A DNA stretch of 64,000 nucleotides from Streptococcus cuniculi (lineage in GTDB: Bacteria; Bacillota; Bacilli; Lactobacillales; Streptococcaceae): positions 62,001 through 126,000 of the forward strand of contig NZ_MSJM01000001.1 of assembly GCF_001921845.1 (NCBI RefSeq), written 5' to 3'. A program made the position numbers and the translations under genes. Within the stretch, counting starts at the first letter, position 1. Each line of letters starts with the position of its first letter. This document shows positions 19,023 to 29,718 of this stretch, in pieces. Below the pieces are notes generated by a model. The model was not told the DNA's origin and searched no databases. It was given only the letters and a program-made list of their open reading frames with translations.

Positions 19023-19117
19023 CGTATTCTCACTTTATCATTGTTCTATTCTCATACTCTCAAACATCACTATGCCAAAGGACATCAGCAGATGATTTGT
19101 AAAGAGCATTACTCTTT

Positions 19118-19126
19118 ATTATATCA
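19118..19126 (-). promoter_or_regulatory. Promoter of apt
   Basis: Minus-strand TATAAT at 19118-19123 has TGA before it (extended -10). No clear -35 is present. It lies in the gap between recJ and apt, about 95 bp before the apt ATG. Confidence 0.5.
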
Positions 19127-19169
19127 TGTTTTTCCAGATTTGGGAGATTTTAGGGACTGGGTTTTCAGA

Positions 19170-21389
19170 CTAGTTTTCCATAAGGTAGTCATACATTTCC
19201 TGAACGGTACCAAGCGCCAGTAGCTCTTGCTCTGCCACCTGTCGCTTCAGTTGTTGGTAAATGCTGCTTTCGCTAATCTCGCGTTTTTCTGCTTCCTTAT
19301 TCACCGTCATGACCCCGTCTGTAATCGTGACAAAGCCTAATTCTTGGAAAATTTGAATCATCTTAATCAAGAGAGACTCTTTTATCTTGAGATAGACTGC
19401 AAGCTCCTTTAATTTGTACCGCACGTCAAATTCCTTAAACTGGTAAATGGTCTTGTATAGGCGTGCGAATTGCTCTCTACTGCCATAGCCGTCCAAATAG
19501 TAGGGGGTGGCAATATCATTTTTGAAATAGATGGCTTGAAAATCGTGTGCCTGCAAGAAATCCTTTAAGACTTGTACATCATCGGGCACTGTCGCAATCC
19601 CAATTGCTTGCTGCCCCGTCACCTCTGGTAATGCTTGAGCAAAGTCCACCACGACAAGATGCTCTGGGAAGGTCATTTGCTTACTGCGCAGATTGTAGAG
19701 CTGGACACCTTGAACCCGCAAGTCAACGAGCATCAATTGCAGAGCTGTTTGCCCATTCCATTGATTGACCGATAGACTGACCGCCAATTCCAACTGCTTG
19801 CTCTGTGAAATTTCAAGCGCGAGATGGCCGAGCCCAAAGGCCACTACATCAAAACTAGCCTGTCCTTTACTGATGCGGAACTTGAGGTGGGCATTTTGTT
19901 GCCCCATGGTTCGTGCAGATTCGACCTGAAAATCCTTGATATAAAAGACTGGTTTTTTATGGTCCATGCCATAAGGTGCGAGACTTTCAAACGATTTTAA
20001 GGTGTCAAGGGTCAACTCTTCTAAGTCCAATTCCTCATCCAGCAAGAGTTCACCCTTACGAACCTGATCCAAGCCATTCTCCAAAATATAGGCCGACAAG
20101 GTGTCAGAAAGCGCCTCTAACTTGTCCACTTCCAAGGTCATGCCCGCAGCGCCCGCATGCCCTCCAAAGGCAATAAATAACTCTTGGTGTTCTTTCAAGG
20201 CTTCAAAAATATCGATAGCAGCAACGGAACGAGCAGAGCCCTTGGCTCTTCCCTCCTCGATAGACAAGACAATAATCGGCTGTTGTAACTCCTCCAGCAA
20301 CCGCCCTGCAACAATGCCCAGAACGCCTGGATTCCAGCCAGCTTTTGCTAAGACCTGAACAGGTTTTTCCTTGTCAATCATGGTCCTTGCTTCGTCATAA
20401 ATCGCTTGGACAATCTCTTTACGTTCTGTATTTTTACGGTCGACCATCTGAGCAATGGCCTGTGCTTCTTCCTCGTCAAACCCTGTCAGTAAGTCGATGG
20501 CAGGATTGGGATCATCGAGACGTCCCAAGGCATTTAAACGCGGTGCTACTTGAAAACCGACCGTTTCTTCCGTCAGACTTTCGGGACGAATCTCGGCTAA
20601 GGTCATCAGCTCCTGCAAGCCAATCCGCTCTGTCTGCTTGAGCATGGATAGGCCATACTTGACCAAGATGCGATTTTCATCTGTCAGGCTGACCATGTCC
20701 GCAATCGTACCAATTGCCACCAAGTCGAGCCACTCCACCTGCACCGTTTCCAATAAGGCACACGCTAGTTTAAAGGCCACACCACAACCTGCCAGATGAG
20801 GAAAAGGATAGTCTCCGTCTGGATGTTCTGGGTGAACAATCGTATAGGCATTTGGTAGTGTTTCGGGCAGCGAATGGTGGTCTGTCACAATCACATCGAC
20901 GCCCACACTTTGGGCATAGTCAATCGCTTCATGTCCTGCAACGCCATTATCCACCGTGACAATCAAGGACACCCCTTGCTGTTCAATAAAATATTTGTAC
21001 ACCGACTGATTGGGCCCATAACCGTCTGTAAACCGATTGGGCAAATAAACCAAGCACTCCGCCCCTAATTCTTCCAAGGCTTCTTTGACAATGGAGGCAG
21101 AGGTCATCCCGTCAGCATCGTAATCTCCATAAATCAAGATTTGTTCATTTTGTTCAATCGCAAGGCGAATCCGCTCCACGGCCTCCTTCATGCCATGGAG
21201 CAAATAAGGATCGTGCAAATCGTCTAAACTAGGCTGCAAAAAATTCTTGAGAGCTTCTGCTGTCTGAATCCCCCGTGTATAGAGGAGTTGAGCAGCAGCC
21301 AAGTCCAAGCCCTCTTTTTTAGCTGCTTTTACAAATGTTTCATCTGAAATCGTTGGAACCAAGGTCCACTCATACGTTGATTGTATCAC
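19170..21389 (-). CDS. recJ: Single-strand-specific exonuclease RecJ
   Basis: A 739-residue RecJ, a 5'-3' single-strand DNA exonuclease for repair and recombination. DHH motifs are visible: YGDYDADGMTS near 84-94, VTVDNGV near 138-144, VTDHHSLPE near 161-169, and the DHHA1 signature FGGHAGAAGM near 398-407. The C-terminal extension typical of Firmicutes follows. The start is set at a GTG (21387-21389) because AAGGAG lies seven bases upstream; an ATG at 21425 has no ribosome site. Confidence 0.93.
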   Translation of the reverse strand: MIQSTYEWTLVPTISDETFVKAAKKEGLDLAAAQLLYTRGIQTAEALKNFLQPSLDDLHDPYLLHGMKEAVERIRLAIEQNEQILIYGDYDADGMTSASIVKEALEELGAECLVYLPNRFTDGYGPNQSVYKYFIEQQGVSLIVTVDNGVAGHEAIDYAQSVGVDVIVTDHHSLPETLPNAYTIVHPEHPDGDYPFPHLAGCGVAFKLACALLETVQVEWLDLVAIGTIADMVSLTDENRILVKYGLSMLKQTERIGLQELMTLAEIRPESLTEETVGFQVAPRLNALGRLDDPNPAIDLLTGFDEEEAQAIAQMVDRKNTERKEIVQAIYDEARTMIDKEKPVQVLAKAGWNPGVLGIVAGRLLEELQQPIIVLSIEEGRAKGSARSVAAIDIFEALKEHQELFIAFGGHAGAAGMTLEVDKLEALSDTLSAYILENGLDQVRKGELLLDEELDLEELTLDTLKSFESLAPYGMDHKKPVFYIKDFQVESARTMGQQNAHLKFRISKGQASFDVVAFGLGHLALEISQSKQLELAVSLSVNQWNGQTALQLMLVDLRVQGVQLYNLRSKQMTFPEHLVVVDFAQALPEVTGQQAIGIATVPDDVQVLKDFLQAHDFQAIYFKNDIATPYYLDGYGSREQFARLYKTIYQFKEFDVRYKLKELAVYLKIKESLLIKMIQIFQELGFVTITDGVMTVNKEAEKREISESSIYQQLKRQVAEQELLALGTVQEMYDYLMEN

Positions 21390-21512
21390 TATTATTCTCC
21401 TTATACCCTTTGAACAGCTCCCCATTTAATGACACGTTCAAATGAGTATGATGTCTACCTACCATTATATCACGAAAAAGGAGCCACACCAAACAGGAGA
21501 AATAGCAAGCAC

Positions 21513-22226
21513 CTACTTCTTCTTCCTCAACCAAAGATGTTGAAAGGCTGCCATATCTCGATAAGGAGATTGGTTTGCAACAGCTAACTCTAGCTGCGTC
21601 ATATCCTCAAGCCAGTTAGGATCCATTTTTACACTGTTTGGTTGCAAGCCATAAAAGACACGAAGTCCTTGGTAATGCTCCAACAAAAAGTCATCTGCGC
21701 TTATCACCTCATCGATTTCATAGAACCTGGCTTGCCCCATGGAATGACTTTGATAGCGTTCTCCTGCCAAAAGTCGCATCGTTTTGGGAATATCACATTC
21801 AAACACAGCAGTCTGCATGATACGCCCAACTTCGTTATGTTTCACAAGCGAAAGCTGTCCATCTTCTTTCAGCATCCGATGAAAAGCACGTATATACAAA
21901 GCTGGTTCATCCACGTATTCTAAGACATTATGGCAAACAATGACATCAAAAGACGCAGGAGGTAGCGCCTCTAAGAGCTCTAAACTACCTTGTTTTTGCT
22001 CATATGGAGAATCTAAGTCTAGCACACGTTCCTCAATCATCTCCGCATTTGGTTCAATCGCTAAAACCTGATTGTGTCTGACTAGAAATTGAGCGACATA
22101 GCCAAATCCACTGCCAAAATCGAGCACCTTCTTTCCCCTCACATCCTTTAACAGCTCAAATAAAATCTGGTAATAAATCTTGCCCCACGGCTGCTCAATA
22201 TGAGCTTGATAAGCCTTTATATCCAT
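21513..22226 (-). CDS. SAM-dependent methyltransferase
   Basis: A 237-residue class I methyltransferase with the SAM-binding LDFGSGFGYVAQFL motif at residues 35-48, an acidic AIEPNAEMIEER stretch after it and VIVCHNVLEYVDEPA near 95-109. It belongs to the broad UbiE/SmtA-like group, whose substrates cannot be predicted. It stands alone between recJ and two small membrane protein genes. Confidence 0.85.
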   Translation of the reverse strand: MDIKAYQAHIEQPWGKIYYQILFELLKDVRGKKVLDFGSGFGYVAQFLVRHNQVLAIEPNAEMIEERVLDLDSPYEQKQGSLELLEALPPASFDVIVCHNVLEYVDEPALYIRAFHRMLKEDGQLSLVKHNEVGRIMQTAVFECDIPKTMRLLAGERYQSHSMGQARFYEIDEVISADDFLLEHYQGLRVFYGLQPNSVKMDPNWLEDMTQLELAVANQSPYRDMAAFQHLWLRKKK

Positions 22227-22261
22227 GAAAACCTCCCTTGTAATGAAATAGATTGCTCGCT

Positions 22262-22284
22262 AAAAAATCCCACAAACGCGGGAA
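22262..22284 (-). terminator. Terminator after the 121-residue membrane protein gene
   Basis: On the minus strand a short GC stem (CCCGC/GTGGG) with a GTTT-type loop is followed by a run of T. It lies about 35 bp beyond the stop codon at 22319. Confidence 0.6.
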
Positions 22285-22318
22285 AATCGTATACTATCCT
22301 CTCTAGAAGTACCGTAGA

Positions 22319-22684
22319 CTAACGTTCTTGCTTCTCATAACCTAGTCTTGCAGGGTAAGCTAACATCACTATTTCTGCCAAAAAAATCAATGGGGACTCT
22401 GTCAGTGATTCTCCCGCATAAAGGGCATAGGCAAGAAAAAGGATGGTTGCAACAGACATTATCCCAACCGTCCATTTTTGGTAAGTCGGTACCCGATACG
22501 TCTGTTGCTGCGCTTTCAGCAGGCGATAAGCCTGAATAGTGATAACCAATGTCACTAAAAATACTGCCAAAGCGAAAATAGGTAGCCAAGCAAAAGCAAA
22601 TTTTTTCCCAAAAACCCACACCAAAAGGAGAGCTAAGTTCAGCAATACCACCATCCAATTTCCTTTTTGCAATTGTTTTTCCAT
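22319..22684 (-). CDS. Small four-helix membrane protein, unknown function
   Basis: The 121-residue protein has four hydrophobic segments (about 10-27, 32-53, 72-90, 97-113) joined by short charged loops. No family motif is recognised. The second in-frame ATG is chosen as start because GGAG lies nine bases upstream; the first, 15 bp earlier, has no site. It follows another small membrane protein gene at a spacing of 17 bp, so the two are probably one operon. Confidence 0.65.
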   Translation of the reverse strand: MEKQLQKGNWMVVLLNLALLLVWVFGKKFAFAWLPIFALAVFLVTLVITIQAYRLLKAQQQTYRVPTYQKWTVGIMSVATILFLAYALYAGESLTESPLIFLAEIVMLAYPARLGYEKQER

Positions 22685-22701
22685 ATTCTTTTTCTCCATT
22701 T

Positions 22702-23058
22702 CTATCGTTTAGCCGTTTTGATAAAACCAGTCGTATAGACCAAGCAGACCACCACGACATAGAAAAATCTCGTAAAGATGTCCCCTTGATGGAGAATATT
22801 CCAACCAATCAGGACAAGGGCTAGAGCCAAGAAAGGCCATGTTTTTTTGACAAATTCTCCAAAATAAGGTAGCTCTCCTCGGGCTTGATTAGAGGAAGAA
22901 GACCGCACAGCCGACCATAAGACAAGCCCATTGACTGCCAAACTGCAGGCTAGGACTGCTATCATCTTCCCGCTTGGAACCTGCATGACCATTCCCAGTA
23001 GGACAAGGAAAATGATGGATAAAACGATGACAAATATATTTCGCACTTGCTTGTTCAT
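22702..23058 (-). CDS. Small four-helix membrane protein, unknown function
   Basis: A 118-residue protein with four hydrophobic segments (about 6-24, 31-50, 73-88, 94-111) and a basic C-terminus. A GGAGG ribosome site lies about eight bases before the ATG. No motif identifies it. Size and membrane layout resemble the next gene downstream, and the pair may have arisen by duplication or form a heteromer. This is an inference from topology only. Confidence 0.65.
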   Translation of the reverse strand: MNKQVRNIFVIVLSIIFLVLLGMVMQVPSGKMIAVLACSLAVNGLVLWSAVRSSSSNQARGELPYFGEFVKKTWPFLALALVLIGWNILHQGDIFTRFFYVVVVCLVYTTGFIKTAKR

Positions 23059-23187
23059 GATGCTTGCCTCCTTCTAGCAAATCAAACGATGCATCCCCTT
23101 GCTTATTAAAGGAAATACTATATCTAGTATAGCACTTCCCCCACGTTTTGCAAGTGTTTTATGATGGAAAAGAATGTATTTTCAATC

Positions 23188-23219
23188 ATAAAACAGTTCC
23201 TCAATGAAGAACTGTTTTC
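23188..23219 (-). terminator. Terminator of cls
   Basis: The 10-bp arms AAAACAGTTC and GAACTGTTTT form a hairpin with an 8-base loop three bases beyond the cls stop codon. A short T-rich stretch follows on the minus strand. Confidence 0.75.
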
Positions 23220-23221
23220 GT

Positions 23222-24769
23222 TTATAAAAGCGGTGCAACAATCTTCATGAGCGCACCAGCAAAGCGCTTGTACCACGGATAGGTCCGCGCGAAGTTGATC
23301 AGCGTAATTCTCTCTGACTGGGCAAAGGATTCTTCAAAATCCTTGTGAATATCGGCTAGGACTTGGCGGTGTTTGTAGATGTAAAGCCCGCATTCAAAAT
23401 TGAGATAGAAACTGCGGAAGTCCATGTTGACCGTGCCGACCGTCGCTTTTTTGTCATCAACGAGGACGACCTTTGAATGAACAAATCCTGGCGTGTATTC
23501 GTAAATCTCAATCCCTGCTTCCAGATAGGTCGGAAAATCTGTGCGCGCTGCCAGATAGGCTGACTGCTTATCATAGATGTGTGGCAACAAGAGGCGAACC
23601 GTCACCCCGCGCTTGGCTGCGTAAGTCAGATTGTCCAACATCTCATCGTCCAAGACCAGATAAGGGGTCATGATATAGATATACTTGGTGGCCGACTGAA
23701 TCATATCGAGACAGACGCGTTTGGCCACCTCGTCTCCGTCAAAAGGACTTTCACCATACGGCAAGAAAAAGCCTTCCGAGTCAATGACAGCTTTTTCCTG
23801 GTCATGGTGTTCTTTCAGATATTTCAAGTCATTGTTTTGCGTTTTTTCATTGAAATTCCACATCTGCAAGAACATGAGGGTGAAATTAGCAACTGCTTCT
23901 CCCTTAATCATAATGGCCGCATCTTTCCAGTAGCCAAAGCGTTCTTTGCGGTTGATGTATTCGTCTGCAATATTGACACCGCCTGTAAAGGCTACTTTCC
24001 CATCAATCACCGCAATCTTTCGGTGGTCACGATTGTTTTGAACCGTTGACAAGGCTGGGATAATCTGTGAAAAGACCTTGGCCTTGATACCGTATGTTCG
24101 CAAGGTCTTGTAATAATTGTAAGGCAGGAGGGTCAAGGAATTGGTCCCGTCATACATGAAACGGACTTCCACTCCCTGAGCTGTTTTTTCCTTTAAAATC
24201 TCCAAAATCGAATCCCACATGTAGCCAAAATCAACGATAAAATACTCCATGAAGATGTATTTTTCTGCCTTGCGCAATTCATTCAACAAGGCCTCAAATT
24301 TCGCTTCGCCAGAAGAAAAATAGGTAGCATCTGTATTGGAATGCAGGGCGTAGCCGACATATTGATTCATATAATGGGCGAGTTTTAACTGATCCTTATC
24401 CTGCTCTGCTAGTGCATTTAAGACCTTGTGCGAGGTGTGCCCATACTGGCGCAAGAGCAAACTTTGTCGCTTAAAGGTCTTGCGATAGCGTCTGGTTTCG
24501 ATATTGGACTGCAAGATAAAGTAAAAAAGAGCGCCAAAGATAGGAATCCCAATAATAAAGATAATCCAAGTCAGCTTAAAACTCGTATTCATCGGTCGGT
24601 TAATGACCGAAATCGCTACGATAATCGAAAAGATTTGTAGCACAGAGAGGAGGGCAGGGGCTAAGACTGTCGCCGAAGTGACGGTCCATAACACCGCCCC
24701 AACCGTCACCGCAATCAGTAAAAGTACAATAAAGGTACGACTATAAATCAAACGCCATAGCTTTTTCAT
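23222..24769 (-). CDS. cls: Cardiolipin synthase
   Basis: A 515-residue phospholipase-D-superfamily enzyme that joins two phosphatidylglycerols into cardiolipin. Two N-terminal membrane helices (about 11-55) precede two HKD motifs: HRKIAVID near 226-233 and HSKVVLVD near 406-413. The start at 24769 is supported by AAAGGAG seven bases upstream; a longer frame to 24793 lacks this. It is transcribed away from a block of repeats that lies directly upstream. Confidence 0.93.
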   Translation of the reverse strand: MKKLWRLIYSRTFIVLLLIAVTVGAVLWTVTSATVLAPALLSVLQIFSIIVAISVINRPMNTSFKLTWIIFIIGIPIFGALFYFILQSNIETRRYRKTFKRQSLLLRQYGHTSHKVLNALAEQDKDQLKLAHYMNQYVGYALHSNTDATYFSSGEAKFEALLNELRKAEKYIFMEYFIVDFGYMWDSILEILKEKTAQGVEVRFMYDGTNSLTLLPYNYYKTLRTYGIKAKVFSQIIPALSTVQNNRDHRKIAVIDGKVAFTGGVNIADEYINRKERFGYWKDAAIMIKGEAVANFTLMFLQMWNFNEKTQNNDLKYLKEHHDQEKAVIDSEGFFLPYGESPFDGDEVAKRVCLDMIQSATKYIYIMTPYLVLDDEMLDNLTYAAKRGVTVRLLLPHIYDKQSAYLAARTDFPTYLEAGIEIYEYTPGFVHSKVVLVDDKKATVGTVNMDFRSFYLNFECGLYIYKHRQVLADIHKDFEESFAQSERITLINFARTYPWYKRFAGALMKIVAPLL

Positions 24770-24782
24770 GTCATCTCCTTTC

Positions 24783-25192
24783 ATAAGATACAAAGGACGT
24801 AAAGAGCAAAGTATACCCCTAGGGCATCCGTATCTGTAAAACGAGCAAGCTCGTAACAGCTACAGCAAAATAGGAGATTGACGATGTGTTCGATGAACAC
24901 AAGGCAATCTATCCCTAAAGGGAGCCCCAGCTGTAACCAACTAAAGTTGGAACACCTGCGTCTCTTTTTTCCAGCATTTTTAGTCCGAATTCAATTTCAT
25001 AAGATATGAGGGCGTTAAGCAACTCCTAGACAAAATAGGCGGCCGAACAGAAAGCCTCTAGGCTTCGTCGTGAGACCCCCACAAAGGCAACTAGATTGTT
25101 GTGAAAGCAACAATCAGATGCCTACTGTGACCAATATTTGGTAACTCTAACCCCACCATGATTGTCAGCGAGCTTTTAGCCCGAATTCAATT
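24783..25192. repeat. Mosaic repeat block, two tandem units
   Basis: This gene-free gap between the SDR gene and cls holds two head-to-tail units (about 24783-24998 and 24999-25192). Each begins with ATAAGATA(C/T)(A/G)A and a G-G-CGT core, and ends with TAG(T/C)CCGAATTCAATT. Unit 1 contains a 54-bp stretch (24810-24863) identical to one between atpG and atpD (53696-53749). Short perfect hairpins occur inside: ACGAGC/GCTCGT, GTGTTC/GAACAC, CCAACT/AGTTGG and GATTGTTG/CAACAATC. No reading frame of note is present. Confidence 0.8.
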
Positions 25193-25207
25193 CATCCATA
25201 CTATTGA

Positions 25208-25963
25208 TTATTTATAATTAAAAACCGTTCGCGCAAGAAAATCCGCTAAAGTTGGAAACAAAGTATAGCATTTGTAGGCCAAGGCCAAGGTCCAAGGCAG
25301 GTTGAGCTCTCGTTTTCTCGTTCCCATCACTCCGACAATCTTTTTAGCCACATCATCAGGCTGCAACAAGAAAGCCTTGACAGAATTCAGATAGGCACCA
25401 TCTGGGTCAGCCTGGTCAAAGAAAGCTGTCGCAATTGGACCCGGATTGACTGTGGTTACCACGACATTATACGCTGCTAGTTCCAAACGCAGGGCATTTG
25501 AAAAACCGATGACCGCAAATTTAGTCGCTGAATAGACCGATGACTTGCTAGAGGCAATCAAACCTGCCATGCTGACGATGTTGATAATTTGCCCTTTTTG
25601 TACCTGCTTCATCTGCTCACCGACCAAACGGGACAAGGTCATCAGGGCGAAAGTATTGATTTCAAACATCTCCCGCACTTCCTGACTGAAAAAATCTTCA
25701 AAATCCGCAAAGCGACCATAGCCTGCATTATTAACCAAGATATCAATCGTCCCGACACGTTCCTCTAGCTGACCCAGCATTTCTTTTAAGGCCGCTTCAT
25801 CCCGAATATCGGTATCTAAAATCAGTTTATTGGCATGACCCGCATAGAGACGCTCCAGCTTTGCCTGATCACGCCCCAACAAAACCAGAAAATCATCGGC
25901 CAAAAGCGGTACCATCTTTTGCACCAGACCACCTGATGCGCCCGTTATCAAAATCGTTCTCAC
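25208..25963 (-). CDS. Short-chain dehydrogenase/reductase
   Basis: A 251-residue classical SDR with the cofactor motif [12 protein letters not shown] (residues 5-16, with the third glycine replaced), NNAGYGRF near 86-93, and the catalytic S-Y-K: S near 140 and YSATK near 148-152. The substrate is unknown. It overlaps rnz by 4 bp, and this pairing is common in streptococci. Confidence 0.88.
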   Translation of the reverse strand: MRTILITGASGGLVQKMVPLLADDFLVLLGRDQAKLERLYAGHANKLILDTDIRDEAALKEMLGQLEERVGTIDILVNNAGYGRFADFEDFFSQEVREMFEINTFALMTLSRLVGEQMKQVQKGQIINIVSMAGLIASSKSSVYSATKFAVIGFSNALRLELAAYNVVVTTVNPGPIATAFFDQADPDGAYLNSVKAFLLQPDDVAKKIVGVMGTRKRELNLPWTLALAYKCYTLFPTLADFLARTVFNYK

Positions 25964-26889
25964 ACTTCAACCTCTTCTAAATCTTTGACAATATGCACAT
26001 GTTCAAACACCCTGCTTGCGTCTCTCCGAAGCTGGCTCACATCCTTGGACAAAAAGCGCGGACTAATATGGTTGAGCAACAGGCGCTTGACACCCGCATC
26101 TTTTGCGACCAGAGCCGCCTCCATATTGGTCGAATGCCCGTGCTTGCGAGCAATGACCTCATCCCCCTTGCCGTAGGTCGCCTCATGCACCAACACATCC
26201 GCATTGACCGCAAGCCGCACACTGGCATGGCATTTCCGCGTATCCCCTAAAATGGTCACAATTTTCCCTGGACGTGGCGGTGACACGTAGTCACTGGCAA
26301 CAATTTCCGTTCCATCTTCCAAGACCACATTTTCCCCATTTTTAATTCGTCCAAAGAGGGGGCCAAATGGTACACCCGCCGCACGAAGCGCTTCTGCATC
26401 TAGTGTCCCTTCCAAATCCTTTTGCATGACACGATAGCCGACACAAGGTACCGTATGATCTAACTTGTCTGCAAATACCGTGAATTTGTCTGTCTCTAGT
26501 ACCTTTTCGACCTCCTCCACCTCAAACTCATGAAAATGAATCCGATACGGTAGCCGCGAACCAGATACTTTCAGACTGGTCAAGACGAACTGACGAATGC
26601 CTGTCGGTCCGTAAATGTCAATGTCGGTCTGCTCCTCATTTCCTTGAAAGGAACGGCTGGATAAAAAGCCTGGCAGTCCAAAGATATGATCCCCATGCAG
26701 GTGGGTAATGAAAATCTTGCTAATCTTTCGTGGGCGAATACTGGTCTCTAAAATCCGATTCTGCGTTCCCTCTCCACAGTCAAAGAGCCAGACCTCATTG
26801 ATTTCATCGAGTAATTTCAGTGCCAAACTGGACACATTTCGTGATTTGGAGGGTTGACCCGCTCCAGTTCCTAAAAATTGAATATACAT
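25960..26889 (-). CDS. rnz: Ribonuclease Z
   Basis: A 309-residue metallo-beta-lactamase-fold nuclease that trims tRNA 3' ends. The zinc motif [13 protein letters not shown] is near residues 62-74, with a long PxKxRN-type start ([13 protein letters not shown] near 9-21), GDTRKC near 210-215 and the late [10 protein letters not shown] near 247-256. Length matches the family. It is part of the miaA-hflX-orf-rnz-SDR string. Confidence 0.95.
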   Translation of the reverse strand: MYIQFLGTGAGQPSKSRNVSSLALKLLDEINEVWLFDCGEGTQNRILETSIRPRKISKIFITHLHGDHIFGLPGFLSSRSFQGNEEQTDIDIYGPTGIRQFVLTSLKVSGSRLPYRIHFHEFEVEEVEKVLETDKFTVFADKLDHTVPCVGYRVMQKDLEGTLDAEALRAAGVPFGPLFGRIKNGENVVLEDGTEIVASDYVSPPRPGKIVTILGDTRKCHASVRLAVNADVLVHEATYGKGDEVIARKHGHSTNMEAALVAKDAGVKRLLLNHISPRFLSKDVSQLRRDASRVFEHVHIVKDLEEVEV

Positions 26890-26899
26890 ATACTTCTTT

Positions 26900-27526
26900 C
26901 TATTGTTGAATATAGATTATCGCTGTCCGTCCTGACCAAGCGTAGTAGGCTTGACCCTGATAGGCACTTGCAGCCTCTACAACCTCCTCTTGATTCAAGC
27001 CCGAAATCCGCACCCAGTCCGCACTTTCAGCCAGTTCGGTCAAGAGAAAATCACTTTCAAGACCTTCAAGACGCTCTTCATCAACCGCTACAGGTCGCAT
27101 CTGTATCTTCCCATCTGTCACAAAAATCTTATACTGCGGGAAAATCTGTGCAATCTCAAAGAGTAGGGCAGGAGTGATGTCTTCCTCTTTTTCTGCAAAG
27201 ACACGCGCCAATTCTTCCTCATTTTGATAGGCAAAGCCAAAGGACTTTCCAGATAAATTCAAGCGGACAAAGGGCTTATCTTCTGCAAAGGACGGAGAGT
27301 CGCAAAACAGACGGAGCTGGCGTGACAAGTCGAGATAATAAGCCGTCGCAGCCTGCGGACCCTGCTTTTGATAGATTTCTGCAAAATAGGCATTGATGAC
27401 GGAAGGTGGTGGCGTAATAAAGGCGAGCTTCTGCTCCTCTGTCAAATCAAGCAATTTCCCTGACAGATAGACCTTATCAAGACTGGTGAAGCCACCGTAT
27501 TTCAAGGCTAAGTCAATATAATCCAT
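26900..27526 (-). CDS. Conserved streptococcal protein, unknown function
   Basis: The 208-residue protein begins [18 protein letters not shown]. It has no membrane segment, signal peptide or catalytic motif that I recognise. It is conserved between hflX and rnz in related streptococci, judging by remembered gene order. It overlaps hflX by 14 bp, so it is translationally coupled to hflX. No function is proposed. Confidence 0.8.
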   Translation of the reverse strand: MDYIDLALKYGGFTSLDKVYLSGKLLDLTEEQKLAFITPPPSVINAYFAEIYQKQGPQAATAYYLDLSRQLRLFCDSPSFAEDKPFVRLNLSGKSFGFAYQNEEELARVFAEKEEDITPALLFEIAQIFPQYKIFVTDGKIQMRPVAVDEERLEGLESDFLLTELAESADWVRISGLNQEEVVEAASAYQGQAYYAWSGRTAIIYIQQ

Positions 27527-28763
27527 CCGAAAACTCCTCTAATTTCCACTTGTGTTCCTTGGCAATATAGCCCTTGATGATTTCGACATCGTCCTCGTAA
27601 AACCGCTTGTCAATCAGAGCCACCCGTCCAAGGTCATGAATCTTGTAAGTATCTGCTAAGTGAACTCGAATATCAAAGGGTTCAAACATGGTCTTAATCT
27701 TAGCCAAAATCATCATCTGAATATGCGATTTGGCATCCTTGTCTTTTGCAGACAACATGACATGCGGAAATTGACTCGGTGTAAAGCTGTCATCCGTCTT
27801 GTCTAATTTATTATAAAGAGCGAGGCGGGGAATGTCCAACATCTCTAACTCTTGTAAAATGCTCAAGACCACTTCTTCCTGTTCTGCGTGATTGGGGTCA
27901 GAAGCATCAATCACGTGGAGCAACAAGTCGACATTCATCGATTCTTCTAAGGTCGATTTAAAGGCAGAAATCAACTCTGTCGGCAAGTCTTGGATAAAGC
28001 CAACCGTATCGGTCACCGTCACCTGAAAGGTATCAGACAAGTGGACCTGCTTGGTCGTTGCATCCAAGGTCGCAAAGAGTTCATCCGCTTCATACTGGCG
28101 CTTGTCGGTCAGGGCATTCAGAATGGTTGACTTACCCGCATTGGTGTAGCCAATCAAGCCGATTTTAAAAATGCCTGACTGGAGCCTACGCTCCCGCACC
28201 GTTGCCCGATTTTTCTCCACCACTTTCAACTGACGTTCAATATCTGCAATCTGGTTCCGAATGCTACGACGGTTGAGCTCAAGCTGGCTCTCACCTGGCC
28301 CGCGCGAACCAATCCCACCTGCCTGACGGCTAAGCATGATTCCTTGGCCAATCAAGCGGGGCAGCATGTATTTCAACTGCGCCAAATGCACCTGCAATTT
28401 GCCCTCATGGCTTCTGGCCCGCATGGCAAAAATATCCAAAATCAACTGCATACGGTCAATGACCTTGACACCTAAAATCTCCTCTAAATTCACATTCTGG
28501 CGCGGTGTCAGGCGATTGTTGACCACAACAGTATCAATGTTATCAGCCTCAACCATGAGCTTGATTTCTTCTAATTTACCAGAGCCGACAAAGGTCTTGC
28601 TATCATACTTTTCCCGCTTCTGGGTGTAGGTTCCTTTTACCACCGCACCAGCTGTTTGAGCAAGGCTCGCAAGCTCCTCCATGGACATGGCAAAGTTTTC
28701 TGTCTGCTGTAGTTCTACCCCAATCAGCAAGACCCGCTCTTCTTCTTTTCTTGTTTCGATCAT
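27513..28763 (-). CDS. hflX: Ribosome-associated GTPase HflX
   Basis: A 416-residue GTPase. An N-terminal HflX domain (ATP-binding and coiled-coil, with [18 protein letters not shown] near 148-165) precedes the G domain: G1 GYTNAGKST near 206-214, G3 DTVGFI near 252-257 and G4 NKLD near 320-323. HflX splits stalled or heat-damaged ribosomes. It overlaps miaA by 4 bp. Confidence 0.95.
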   Translation of the reverse strand: MIETRKEEERVLLIGVELQQTENFAMSMEELASLAQTAGAVVKGTYTQKREKYDSKTFVGSGKLEEIKLMVEADNIDTVVVNNRLTPRQNVNLEEILGVKVIDRMQLILDIFAMRARSHEGKLQVHLAQLKYMLPRLIGQGIMLSRQAGGIGSRGPGESQLELNRRSIRNQIADIERQLKVVEKNRATVRERRLQSGIFKIGLIGYTNAGKSTILNALTDKRQYEADELFATLDATTKQVHLSDTFQVTVTDTVGFIQDLPTELISAFKSTLEESMNVDLLLHVIDASDPNHAEQEEVVLSILQELEMLDIPRLALYNKLDKTDDSFTPSQFPHVMLSAKDKDAKSHIQMMILAKIKTMFEPFDIRVHLADTYKIHDLGRVALIDKRFYEDDVEIIKGYIAKEHKWKLEEFSDGLY

Positions 28764-29650
28764 GATTTATCTCCTAGAAAGTCCGCTACGCGTTGGTTGA
28801 TTTCATTCTTGACATCTGGTTCCGACACCATGTGAAATGCCACCTGCATGCGGTTGCGAAACCAGGTCAATTGGCGTTTGGCAAAGCGGCGGGTCTGTTG
28901 TTTGACCTTTTCAATAGCATCTTCAAGCGCCACTTCACCTGCGAAATAAGGAAAGAACTCCTTGTAGCCAATCCCCAAGCTGGCTTGGACTGTCGGATGA
29001 TGTTCATAGAGCCATTTGACTTCTTCTAATAAGCCTGCTTCCATCATCTGGTCCACCCGCTGGTTGATTCGTTCATAGAGGACAGCACGGTCATCAGATA
29101 GACCAATCACCAAGGCCTCATAGGGTGGTTCTTGATTTTCCAAGTTTTGGTCAAACTGTGCCAGCTCCAACTGCCTCATGGCACGCCGGCGGTTGATTTG
29201 AGGAATCTCGATTCCCAGCTCTGCTATTTTCCCAAATAACTCCTCATCTGACAAGGTGTCTAGCTCCTTGCGATAGGCGAGAACCTCTTCATGTGCCACC
29301 TGACCGCCCAGATGATAGCCCTCGAGCAGACTTTGAATGTAGAGCCCCGTACCACCCACGATAATCGGCAGCTTGCCCTTGCCTGCTATCTCTTTGATCA
29401 AGCGACTAGCCTCTGCTACAAAATCATAGGCCGAATAGCCTTCTGTCACATCACGTACATCAATCAAATGGTGGGGCGCAAGGCTCTGCTCTTCCTTGGT
29501 CGCCTTAGCTGTTCCAATATCCAGTTGCCTGTAAACTTGCTGGCTGTCACCACTAATAATCTCACCATTATACTGCCGTGCCAGCTCGATTCCTAGGGCT
29601 GTTTTTCCTACCGCAGTAGGCCCCACCACTACTATTATCTTTGTTTTCAT
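28760..29650 (-). CDS. miaA: tRNA dimethylallyltransferase MiaA
   Basis: A 296-residue enzyme that prenylates A37 of tRNAs reading UNN codons. The P-loop [15 protein letters not shown] is at residues 8-22, with [17 protein letters not shown] near 34-50 and [13 protein letters not shown] near 99-111. The C-terminal [10 protein letters not shown] stretch is also typical. First gene of the miaA-hflX-orf-rnz-SDR string, divergent from the small DUF3042 gene. Confidence 0.95.
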   Translation of the reverse strand: MKTKIIVVVGPTAVGKTALGIELARQYNGEIISGDSQQVYRQLDIGTAKATKEEQSLAPHHLIDVRDVTEGYSAYDFVAEASRLIKEIAGKGKLPIIVGGTGLYIQSLLEGYHLGGQVAHEEVLAYRKELDTLSDEELFGKIAELGIEIPQINRRRAMRQLELAQFDQNLENQEPPYEALVIGLSDDRAVLYERINQRVDQMMEAGLLEEVKWLYEHHPTVQASLGIGYKEFFPYFAGEVALEDAIEKVKQQTRRFAKRQLTWFRNRMQVAFHMVSEPDVKNEINQRVADFLGDKS

Positions 29651-29718
29651 CTTTTTCCTTGAAAATTTTTTGTTTTTTCGCTACAATCTATTATAACACA
29701 AGTAAAGGAGAAACAACT

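Noticed and set aside
23579-24049. A 156-codon plus-strand frame opposite cls
   Set aside because: It lies wholly inside the conserved cls coding region, and its composition is what antisense reading of cls would give.
24783-25192. Remnant transposase gene in the repeat block
   Set aside because: No frame gives a transposase-like segment. The DNA is made of repeat units without coding potential.
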